From assembly GCA_045636225.1 (NCBI GenBank), contig JAZTXB010000104.1, positions 1-6,502 on the forward strand: DNA of 6,502 bases, written 5' to 3'. The position numbers and the translations under genes were made by a program. This DNA is from UMGS1613 sp045636225. Its GTDB lineage: Bacteria; Bacillota_I; Bacilli_A; RF39; UBA660. The notes under the pieces are model-generated. The model saw only the letters and a list, made by a program, of their open reading frames with translations, searched no databases and was not told the origin of the DNA. Of this stretch, positions 1 to 5,862 are shown one piece after another (the first letter of the stretch is position 1; each line of letters starts with the position of its first letter).

Positions 1-140
1 TTAAAAAAATAAAAATCTAGTAAATTTTTATTTTTCTATAATATTATAAAGAAGATAATATAATTACTATCGTTATTCGATAATGTATATTAACTCAAAA
101 AGAAAGTATTCCTCTTATTTAAATAGTTTCTCATATTTCA
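1..140. other. AT-rich intergenic region after the giant prepilin
   Basis: This short stretch follows the stop codon of the large prepilin gene and runs to the window edge. It contains no convincing gene. The longest minus-strand reading frame with an ATG is about 14 codons (around 131 down to 87) and has no family resemblance. It holds a 12-base AT-only inverted repeat (5-35), a perfect 12-base palindrome TATAATATTATA (37-48), and a small hairpin without a T-tract (66-84). The palindrome contains a TATAAT on both strands, but I see no -35 box at the right distance, so I do not call a promoter. Confidence 0.6.
3..36 (-). terminator. AT-only inverted repeat, possible weak terminator
   Basis: AAAAATAAAAAT (5-16) and ATTTTTATTTTT (24-35) are perfect inverted repeats separated by the seven bases 17-23. 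Read on the minus strand, the right-hand side of the hairpin runs into further T residues (towards position 1), as expected for an intrinsic terminator after the pilC-pilD-prepilin operon. The stem has no G-C pair, so it would be weak, and such repeats arise easily in sequence this AT-rich. The location about 105 bases after the last stop codon is reasonable, but function is a guess. Confidence 0.35.
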
Positions 141-1982
141 CTAATTATATTCAAATAACACATTACTTGGAATAACTTTAGTTTCAAAATTTATTTTTGA
201 ATAGTTGTTTATTAATTTAATTTGTGGTAATTCTATTTCCGTTATTATACTTTTATCAAGTGGATAATATATTTCTACATTATTACTTTTTAACCAATCT
301 TTAAGTGATTCTATATCATTTATTCCATCTATTTTTATTTTTAATTTATCCTTTTCATACCAAAAAGTCTTTCCATATTCTAAATAATTTGATATTGATA
401 TTTCTTTATGTAATTTAGGATAACTATCTAACTTTAATGAATAATAATCATTTTCTTTTTCCCAGTTCTCTTCTCCTATTAATTTTAGTATTCCTACATT
501 TTTTACTAATAATTTATTTTTATAATCTATATAGTCTACATAATTACCTATTTTTCTTAATGGTTCATCTAAGTATATGTTTGTTGTTAATTCTTGATAT
601 GGTTCATAGGCGGTTGCTATAGAACCTTTCTCAAGCATAATTCCTTCAACTTTAATTTGGGTTTTGGTTCCTGTATTTTCTCTAAAAACAAAATATAATT
701 CTGTGTTAAAGCCACTGTTAATTATTGCGGAAGTAATTTCTGGGCCAATCTCACCACTAACATTTATTCTAAAAGCATGGACCCTTCCATCTTCTAATAA
801 AGAAGCATTATTATATATGTATACAACGATACTCCCACCAGAAATTGGATTTATTCTTTCAAAAGACTTAATAGAAAATACGTATTCAGTATTTGGTTGT
901 ACAATTACTTTCGTTAAAGTTTTTGTAGTCCATGCAATAACACCTTCATATGAATTAAGAGAAAATATATTTTTACCACTTACTTTAACTGGTATTTTGT
1001 ATTTTCCATATGGTTCATAGTCTATTATTTTATCGCCTAACACAAGTTGTATATTGGAATAAGTAGTTTCTTCGTTTCCAGCTTTACTTGGCAAACATAC
1101 AGTCATCCAATAAACATCTGAAGGAATTGTAATAGCTTTACCACTTTCCCAATTTTTGGAACTAATCCAATTACCGCTAGTATCATAAAAACCAAATGCA
1201 ACCTGAGCATCATCACCATCATAACTAAAACTATATATTTGTCCTGGTTCTACTTTAAACGCTTGTGCAAGTCCATATAATAACTGGCCACTAACTTTTA
1301 CCATTGTAGTGTACTCTCCAATTTCATAATCTAATAAATGAGCTTCATACGAATAATTATTATATGTTAATCCTTTATACCATACTCCCTCTTCAAAATT
1401 TCTTATACTACTATTAGAAAAATCTGAAAAACTTGAAGTTTCAGTAATTCCTTGATTAAATAAATTTTTTGTTTTATCTCCAACATTTTGTATTTCCATA
1501 GGTGTTCCATTTTGTACACTATTACCATATATTTTATAATTACTTAATTTATCTTTTGAATTATTTATTACTATTGATTCTTCTTTTGTATTTATAATAT
1601 TATTATCTATTTTATTACATATAAAGTCTGCATCATATTTATCACATAAATATCCATCTAATATTATTGAATCATATGTTATGTATCCTGATTTAGATAT
1701 ATTTATACTTCCACTTGAAGGGATTTGTCCTTTTATATTTAATCTATTTCCTAAACTATCTTCACATTTATTATTACTGCATTCAAATGTTTTATTTTCT
1801 GTTAAAGGTTCTTTATGATAATATAAATTTACTGCTTTTTCTATGTTATTTAAAGTTGCTTTTAAAGAGCTTTTCTTAGCATCATCTATTATATTTAGTA
1901 CTATTGGAATAGCAATTGAAGCTATAATTGCTAATATTACTATTACTGCGAGTAGCTCTATTAATGTAAATCCTTTTTTCAT
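141..1982 (-). CDS. Giant type IV prepilin with phage tail-like C-terminal modules
   Basis: Predicted secreted pilin-like subunit of 613 residues, far longer than ordinary pilins (about 100-200). Residues 1-4 (MKKG) followed by FTLIELLAVIVILAIIASIA form a class III signal: PilD should cut after Gly4, leaving mature Phe1 and the conserved Glu5, with a hydrophobic helix to about residue 30. A pilin head runs to about 125 and has four cysteines (68, 73, 113, 122) that could pair. From about 149 the protein resembles modular tail/baseplate-associated proteins of Firmicutes phages: a connector (IYGNSVQNGTP...VGDKTKNLF, 151-175), two beta-rich modules ending in YEPY (322-325 and 459-462), the boundary phrase YKIPVKVSGKN (328-338), and a C-terminal module opening TNIYLDEPLRKIGNY (467-481). 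It is last in the operon after pilD. ATG at 1982 is preferred over an in-frame GTG at 1991, because AGGTGG lies 5 bases upstream of the ATG. The pilin part is certain; the phage resemblance is from memory of that family; adhesion is inferred. Confidence 0.88.
   Translation of the reverse strand: MKKGFTLIELLAVIVILAIIASIAIPIVLNIIDDAKKSSLKATLNNIEKAVNLYYHKEPLTENKTFECSNNKCEDSLGNRLNIKGQIPSSGSINISKSGYITYDSIILDGYLCDKYDADFICNKIDNNIINTKEESIVINNSKDKLSNYKIYGNSVQNGTPMEIQNVGDKTKNLFNQGITETSSFSDFSNSSIRNFEEGVWYKGLTYNNYSYEAHLLDYEIGEYTTMVKVSGQLLYGLAQAFKVEPGQIYSFSYDGDDAQVAFGFYDTSGNWISSKNWESGKAITIPSDVYWMTVCLPSKAGNEETTYSNIQLVLGDKIIDYEPYGKYKIPVKVSGKNIFSLNSYEGVIAWTTKTLTKVIVQPNTEYVFSIKSFERINPISGGSIVVYIYNNASLLEDGRVHAFRINVSGEIGPEITSAIINSGFNTELYFVFRENTGTKTQIKVEGIMLEKGSIATAYEPYQELTTNIYLDEPLRKIGNYVDYIDYKNKLLVKNVGILKLIGEENWEKENDYYSLKLDSYPKLHKEISISNYLEYGKTFWYEKDKLKIKIDGINDIESLKDWLKSNNVEIYYPLDKSIITEIELPQIKLINNYSKINFETKVIPSNVLFEYN
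144..1538 (-). other. Phage tail-like module array inside the prepilin
   Basis: This region encodes residues 149-613 of the large prepilin. The order of landmarks is connector, KTKNLF (170-175), beta-rich module A, IIDYEPYGKYKIPVKVSGKNIF split across 319-340, beta-rich module B, TAYEPYQ (457-463), then IYLDEPLRKIGNY and VEIYYPLDKSIITEIELP (569-586). I recognise the same order and phrases from tail or minor structural proteins of prophages in Clostridia and Bacilli. No other phage gene is nearby, so this is a domain graft rather than a prophage remnant. Module limits are approximate. Confidence 0.68.
601..1320. other. Higher-GC block inside the prepilin gene
   Basis: Hand counting gives 232 G+C in 720 bases (about 32%) here. 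The flanks in the same gene have 72 in 360 (20%, 241-600) and 75 in 360 (21%, 1441-1800). The left edge coincides with the YEPY module boundary (codons for residues 459-462 lie near 599-608). The right edge falls in the early part of module A. No direct repeats or mobile-element ends were seen at the edges. This is a compositional observation, consistent with recent acquisition or exchange of this part. Confidence 0.6.
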
Positions 1983-1987
1983 ACATT

Positions 1988-1993
1988 CCACCT
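1988..1993 (-). promoter_or_regulatory. Ribosome binding site setting the prepilin start
   Basis: AGGTGG on the minus strand overlaps the TAG stop of pilD (1992-1994) and sits 5 bases before the ATG at 1982. This supports the ATG over the GTG at 1991, which lies inside the site itself. The overlap of site and upstream stop suggests translation coupled to pilD. Confidence 0.75.
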
Positions 1994-2759
1994 AATACCA
2001 AGTTAAAAACTTAATTATTGTTCCTATATCCAATTGAAAGAAAAATATAATCATAGCTGCAATAGCCAAAAAAGGTCCGAAAGGTATTTCTGTTCCTTTT
2101 TTAGCTTTTAAAACAATTAACGAAATAGGAAGACCTATAAATGATGATAAAAATATAGACACAACAGAAAGAGGAAAACCTAATACAAATCCAAATACAG
2201 CAAGAAGCTTAATATCTCCTCCACCCATAGATTCTTTCTTAAAAATAAAGTCACCTAATAATTTAATGGCTAACATAACAATAAATGCAGCTAAAGCGTG
2301 TAATAAAGATACTCCTATTTCTTCTATTCCAACCATAAAGAATTTTATAAATATTAATAGTAAAGAAAAAAATATTAAAATACTATCTGGTATTATCATA
2401 GTTTGATAATCACTTATTATAATTATTATTAACATTGATACAAACGCAATAGAATATAAACATTCTAAAGATAATCCAAACACTAGATAAGATAATGTGA
2501 AACATATACCCGTTAATAATTCAAATATAGGATAAAAAAAGGAAATTTTAGTTTTACATTTTTTGCATTTCCCTCCTAAAAATATAAAAGATAATATAGG
2601 TATTAATTCATATGCTTTTAATTCATGATTACATTTAGGACAATGTGAAGAAGGATATAGAATTGACTCACCCTTAGGTATTCTATATCCTACTACATTG
2701 TAAAATGAACCAAAAATTGTACCTAATATGAATAAACCAATTATAATAGTTAAATTCAT
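1992..2759 (-). CDS. pilD: Prepilin peptidase (A24 family leader peptidase)
   Basis: Polytopic membrane aspartic protease of 255 residues that removes the short leader from type IV prepilins at the Gly-Phe junction and, in this family, often N-methylates the new end. The N-terminal domain shows GSFYNVVGYRIP (17-28) and two CxxC pairs, Cys40/43 and Cys65/68, the zinc-binding pattern of the full-length enzymes. The catalytic aspartates are Asp117 (SDYQTMIIPD) and Asp182 in the GGGD motif (179-182), followed by KLL. PFGP (226-229) near the C-terminus is also typical. Several hydrophobic helices cover the rest, and length is normal for the family. ATG at 2759 is preceded by GGGGTGA, which contains the pilC stop; only 4 bases separate the two genes. 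Its likely substrates are the two prepilins in this window. Function is secure; the symbol follows family convention and comC would be the competence-type name. Confidence 0.95.
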   Translation of the reverse strand: MNLTIIIGLFILGTIFGSFYNVVGYRIPKGESILYPSSHCPKCNHELKAYELIPILSFIFLGGKCKKCKTKISFFYPIFELLTGICFTLSYLVFGLSLECLYSIAFVSMLIIIIISDYQTMIIPDSILIFFSLLLIFIKFFMVGIEEIGVSLLHALAAFIVMLAIKLLGDFIFKKESMGGGDIKLLAVFGFVLGFPLSVVSIFLSSFIGLPISLIVLKAKKGTEIPFGPFLAIAAMIIFFFQLDIGTIIKFLTWY

Positions 2760-2763
2760 AAAA

Positions 2764-4488
2764 TCACCCCAAGTTTTGAAATTGTTGATACATTGTAAAC
2801 ATAGGCACTATTACCGCCAGTAAAATTACACCAACTACAAACGTTAAAAACACAATCAAGAAAGGTTCTACTAAAGCCTTAATTCTTGAAACAGTATTTT
2901 TATGTAAACTTTGATAGTATGTTGAAACTTTACCCATCATTTCTGCTAACTGTCCTGTTTTTTCTCCAGTAACAATCATTTGATATGCTGCAATTGGAAA
3001 TGCCCATTGATCTTTAAATGCAGTTGATATTTTATCGCCTCTTGCTAAATTAGCAACTGTATCTAATATCATCATTTTATATATTTCGTTGTTAGTTGCC
3101 CTATTTAATATTTCCATACTATCAGTTATATAAACATTATGTGCAAGTAACGATGCAAATGTTTTTGAGAAAAGAGTTACTTCATTATAAATGATAACAT
3201 CTTTTATTACTGGAAAATGCATAAGAAACCATTGAAACAATGTTCTTATTATTTTTACATTAGCATATAAATAATATATAACTAATATCGCACCAATAAA
3301 TATTACAAATATCCATAAAAAATTTGCCTGTAAATATTCACTTACATCAATAAGCCACAATGTAAATGCAGGTATCTCACTTGCTTCCATAGACTCATAA
3401 ATTTCAACAAATTTTGGAACTACATATATAAGAACAAAAGTTAATACCGCTAAAGTGAAAATAAAAACTAACGACGGATAAGTAAGTGCGCTTATCATTT
3501 CTTTTCTTACTTGTTCCGCTTCAGTATAATATACCACCATATCATCAAGTGATTCTGGAAGTTCACCAGTTAATTCAGCAGCCTTAACCATGTTAATCAA
3601 TAATTTTGGAAAAGCAGCACCTCTTTTTTCAAGAGCAAAACTGAAACTTTCACCAACAGTTAAATCATATGTAACCTCACGAAGAATCACTTTATATGTT
3701 TTTTGTTGTGTTTGTTTTATTAATATATTCAAGGCTTCAACAAGAGGTATTCCAGCCTTAATATAAGTAGAAAGTTGAGTAAGCATAAAAATTAAATCTT
3801 TGTTTTTAATTTTAATCTTATTTCCTCCAACTTTACCATATAATGTTTGAATCAATTTACTAGTACGAATACTATATACAGCAAGACCTTCTCCCATTAA
3901 AAACGACTGAACATCTACTCTAGAAAATGCTTCAAAGTGTCCTTTTATTTTTTTGCCCTTTTCATTAACAGCAATATATTCCCAAACTACTTTCTTTCCA
4001 TCATTATGTTTATCTTCATCAGAAAAATCCACTAACATAGTTCTTGTATCAAAAGCTTTTTTATTTCTAGCTTGCTTAATAATTCCAATATTATCAATTT
4101 TCTTTTTTATACTTGCGGGTATAGCAATAAGCAAGCCCAAACCTGCATTTATAAAATATCCTAAATTTTTCTTCTCAAATTTAATATTTTCATTTTTATA
4201 AGCAGTCGTGTCTATATTATTTTTATTTTTCTTGTTTTCTTTTTTCTTTTCTCTCTTTTTGTCTTTTTCTTTTATCTTTTGACTTTCTCTTTTTAATTTG
4301 TTAACATCAACAGATTTGTTTTTTAATATAATCTTTCCTATGATTGTTACTATAAATATAATTGGAAAAATAAGCCCATACCAAACATATTTAATAAATC
4401 TATATATATATATACAAATTTTTGTAAAAATCATTTTAATTTTATTAAATAACTTTTTTAATCCATTATTTTTTTCTGTTTTTTTCAT
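2764..4488 (-). CDS. pilC: Type IV pilus/type II secretion platform protein PilC/GspF with long N-terminal extension
   Basis: Inner-membrane platform protein of 574 residues that links the assembly ATPase to pilin insertion. Residues about 168-208 (WEYIAVNEKGKKIKGHFEAF, then SFLMGEGL) match the usual start of GspF/PilC proteins. Two T2SSF domains follow, about 231-358 and 434-566, each with the family features: GIPLVEAL (246-253), KAAELTGELPESL (302-314), GEKTGQLAEM (508-517) and the final hydrophobic EPFLIVFLTFVVGVILLAVI (541-560). The usual protein is about 350-410 residues, so the first 165 are extra: a hydrophobic stretch at about 35-55, a very Lys/Glu-rich linker (65-90), a second hydrophobic stretch at about 110-126, and a charged segment to 167. 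First gene of its operon, transcribed divergently from yqfQ. ATG at 4488 is supported by AGGA 7 bases upstream. The extension could dock an unusual partner, but nothing in it names one. Confidence 0.93.
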   Translation of the reverse strand: MKKTEKNNGLKKLFNKIKMIFTKICIYIYRFIKYVWYGLIFPIIFIVTIIGKIILKNKSVDVNKLKRESQKIKEKDKKREKKKENKKNKNNIDTTAYKNENIKFEKKNLGYFINAGLGLLIAIPASIKKKIDNIGIIKQARNKKAFDTRTMLVDFSDEDKHNDGKKVVWEYIAVNEKGKKIKGHFEAFSRVDVQSFLMGEGLAVYSIRTSKLIQTLYGKVGGNKIKIKNKDLIFMLTQLSTYIKAGIPLVEALNILIKQTQQKTYKVILREVTYDLTVGESFSFALEKRGAAFPKLLINMVKAAELTGELPESLDDMVVYYTEAEQVRKEMISALTYPSLVFIFTLAVLTFVLIYVVPKFVEIYESMEASEIPAFTLWLIDVSEYLQANFLWIFVIFIGAILVIYYLYANVKIIRTLFQWFLMHFPVIKDVIIYNEVTLFSKTFASLLAHNVYITDSMEILNRATNNEIYKMMILDTVANLARGDKISTAFKDQWAFPIAAYQMIVTGEKTGQLAEMMGKVSTYYQSLHKNTVSRIKALVEPFLIVFLTFVVGVILLAVIVPMFTMYQQFQNLG

Positions 4489-4522
4489 TGGATATTCCTA
4501 CCCCTCTATCCTATATACATTT

Positions 4523-4531
4523 ATTATATCA
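4523..4531 (-). promoter_or_regulatory. Extended -10 promoter of the pilC-pilD-prepilin operon
   Basis: On the minus strand TGATATAAT (4531-4523) is a perfect TGn-TATAAT extended -10 element. The expected -35 position (about 4546-4551) reads TTTTCT, a poor match, as is tolerated for extended -10 promoters. Transcription should begin near 4516, giving a leader of about 28 bases with a purine-rich ribosome site (4496-4506) before the pilC ATG. Confidence 0.68.
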
Positions 4532-4567
4532 TATTTTTATAAAATAGAAAACTTTTTTTGTTGATTT

Positions 4568-4576
4568 CATATAATA
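4568..4576 (+). promoter_or_regulatory. Probable -10 region of yqfQ, with sporulation-sigma-like form
   Basis: CATATAATA contains TATAAT (4570-4575), so a housekeeping -10 is possible, but the -35 position 17 bases upstream (GAAAAC, 4547-4552) is poor and no TGn precedes it. The same bases also fit CATAnnnTA, the -10 pattern of the late mother-cell sigma-K, with an AC at 4551-4552, 15 bases upstream and roughly where the sigma-K -35 AC is expected. Given the YqfQ product, a sporulation sigma is plausible but unproven. Confidence 0.42.
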
Positions 4577-4602
4577 TTTTAGATTAATAAAAGGAGGATT
4601 GC

Positions 4603-4947
4603 ATGAATTTCGTTAATCCATACTATTACACAATTCCCTCAAATATAATTCAACCAAAAATCGGATTATTAGGAAGACTATTTGGAAGTACAGGCGTCTC
4701 TATAGCTAATTTTTTGAATGGAACTCAAAGAGTTCTAAATATAGCTAATCAAACAATTCCAATTGTAAAACAAATAAAACCAATGGTAAGTAATGCTAAA
4801 ACAATGTTTAAAATCATGAATGAATTTAAAAAGACAGAAAAACCTAACTTGAATAATAATATAATAGAAAAACCAAATGTAAATGACGCTATAAAAACTA
4901 ATGAATATGAACCAAATACTAATTTGGGACCTCAGTTTTTCATTTAA
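4603..4947 (+). CDS. yqfQ: YqfQ/VrrA-like small protein (spore-associated family)
   Basis: Small 114-residue protein without signal peptide or membrane helix. The core (residues 21-75) reads GLLGRLFGS, then NFLNGTQRVLNIANQTIPIV, then KQIKPMVSNAKTMFKIMNEF. This is the pattern I know from the YqfQ family, in which a glycine-rich GLL-x-LFG segment precedes an amphipathic LNxTQxVLxxAxQxxPxVxQ...PMVxN helix region. In Bacilli the family is tied to the spore, and the anthrax homologue VrrA is named for its variable repeats. The tail (78-114) is Asn-rich with a near repeat EKPN at 79-82 and 89-92. The start is fixed by AAGGAGGA (4591-4598), the best ribosome site in the window. It is the only plus-strand gene, divergent from pilC and convergent with the Ig-domain prepilin. 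Its role is known only by family, so spore coat or spore-surface function is an inference. Confidence 0.78.
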   Translation: MNFVNPYYYTIPSNIIQPKIGLLGRLFGSTGVSIANFLNGTQRVLNIANQTIPIVKQIKPMVSNAKTMFKIMNEFKKTEKPNLNNNIIEKPNVNDAIKTNEYEPNTNLGPQFFI

Positions 4948-4984
4948 AAAGAGTTATACTATTCTATAGTAATAACTCTTTTTT
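4946..4984. terminator. Bidirectional intrinsic terminator between yqfQ and the Ig-domain prepilin
   Basis: GAGTTAT (4951-4957) pairs with ATAACTC (4972-4978), and ACTAT (4958-4962) with ATAGT (4966-4970), around the loop TCT (4963-4965) with one bulged A (4971). Five A residues precede the stem and six T residues follow it, so it can end transcripts from either side. It starts inside the yqfQ stop codon. On the minus strand it overlaps the last codons and the TAG stop (4959-4961) of the prepilin gene. Confidence 0.85.
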
Positions 4985-5858
4985 GTATAACAGTATTTCC
5001 TGTTGGATCTGAGGCCCTATATTCAATAATATACTTGCCTATAGTTCCAAAATTTATATTTCCATTGACATCAATTTCACATTTAGCACTATTATCAGTA
5101 CAGTTTACTCCATCCATAAGATCATAAGACGTAACTGAAGTACTCAAAGTAGTTCCAGTTGGAATGCTAAGAATCGGCTGAGTAGTATCTTTTATTACAA
5201 TAGAAAGTGTTTTACAACTAGAATTACCAAATTCATCTACAACACAATAATCTATCTTATAAATGCCAGCTTCATAAGCATCTATCCTATTAACATTATA
5301 ATTATCTTTTGTTATATTTTTTATAACAATATTTGTTATATCTTTTCCATTTGAATCTGTTGCTGTATATTTTGGTTCCTCATAAGTTTGCCCAATATCA
5401 ACAACAACTAATTCTTCAGATAACCCTATTATTTCAATAATTGGTTTTTCATCAGAAGAATCTAAACTATCCTCTATTTTATATAAATAGTCTCCATTTA
5501 AGATTGATTGTTTATTTGTATTTTTATAATTTGAACCAACATTTTTTATACTGATTACCATATCATTTGGAAAAATTTCATTTGTCCTTGGGTCTATTAT
5601 ATTACTATCTACATATCCAAGCATTTTTAGTTCATTAAGTGTCAAATATGTAACTTCATCTCCATCAGGTAATAAACTAATTTTATTTATACTATAATCA
5701 TAAGCCCCGTTTAATATTTTTTTTATTTGAACATTAATAACAGTGTTTTCCCCGTTATTAAGTACCGAGCTAACCGAAGGAAAAACAATAGCCAATATAG
5801 CGGATATTATTATAATAACTCCAAGTAATTCTACTAAAATAAACCCCTTTTTATTCAT
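4959..5858 (-). CDS. Type IV prepilin-like protein with two Ig-like (DUF5011-type) domains
   Basis: Predicted surface protein of 299 residues. MNKKG followed by FILVELLGVIIIISAILAIV is a class III leader: cleavage after Gly5 gives mature Phe1 and Glu5. A short pilin head (about 30-130) follows. Residues 139-224 form one Ig-like module with the typical phrases GQTYEEPKYTATDSNGKDIT (156-175) and AGIYKIDYCVVDEFGNSSCK (197-216). Residues 225-299 form a second, with GKYIIEYRASDPTGNTVIQK (274-293) and a final strand. Each module carries one close cysteine pair (205/215 and 253/260) that could form a disulfide outside the cell. These repeats resemble DUF5011/HYR-type domains of Firmicutes surface proteins, which act as stalks or in binding. 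ATG at 5858 is preceded by AGGGG 8 bases upstream; the gene starts 4 bases after the DUF21-like gene, so they form one transcript. No LPxTG signal is present, so anchoring is through the pilin helix. Confidence 0.9.
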   Translation of the reverse strand: MNKKGFILVELLGVIIIISAILAIVFPSVSSVLNNGENTVINVQIKKILNGAYDYSINKISLLPDGDEVTYLTLNELKMLGYVDSNIIDPRTNEIFPNDMVISIKNVGSNYKNTNKQSILNGDYLYKIEDSLDSSDEKPIIEIIGLSEELVVVDIGQTYEEPKYTATDSNGKDITNIVIKNITKDNYNVNRIDAYEAGIYKIDYCVVDEFGNSSCKTLSIVIKDTTQPILSIPTGTTLSTSVTSYDLMDGVNCTDNSAKCEIDVNGNINFGTIGKYIIEYRASDPTGNTVIQKRVITIE

Positions 5859-5862
5859 ATTA

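Noticed and set aside
66..84. Small hairpin with a 7-pair stem and AATAA loop after the prepilin gene.
   Set aside because: It includes a G-T pair and is not followed by a T-tract on the minus strand, so it is weak as a terminator and likely chance.
437..1020. Plus-strand open frames at 437-622 and 664-1020 opposite the prepilin gene.
   Set aside because: They lie fully within a well-supported minus-strand gene, have no ribosome site and encode low-complexity or unrecognisable peptides; they are shadows.
141..1538. Prophage remnant explaining the phage-like sequence.
   Set aside because: The phage-like part is in frame with a complete pilin leader and pilus operon, and no other phage gene, integrase or attachment repeat is visible.
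4469..4485. Two A7 runs (minus strand) in the first codons of pilC, possibly phase-variable.
   Set aside because: They encode ordinary Lys/Asn codons and such runs are common throughout this AT-rich sequence; nothing else suggests switching.
3953..4564. Plus-strand open frames at 3953-4201 and 4298-4564 opposite the pilC N-terminus.
   Set aside because: Hydrophobic Leu/Ile/Phe-rich peptides are the expected antisense of AT-rich Lys/Asn codons; there is no start signal or family match.
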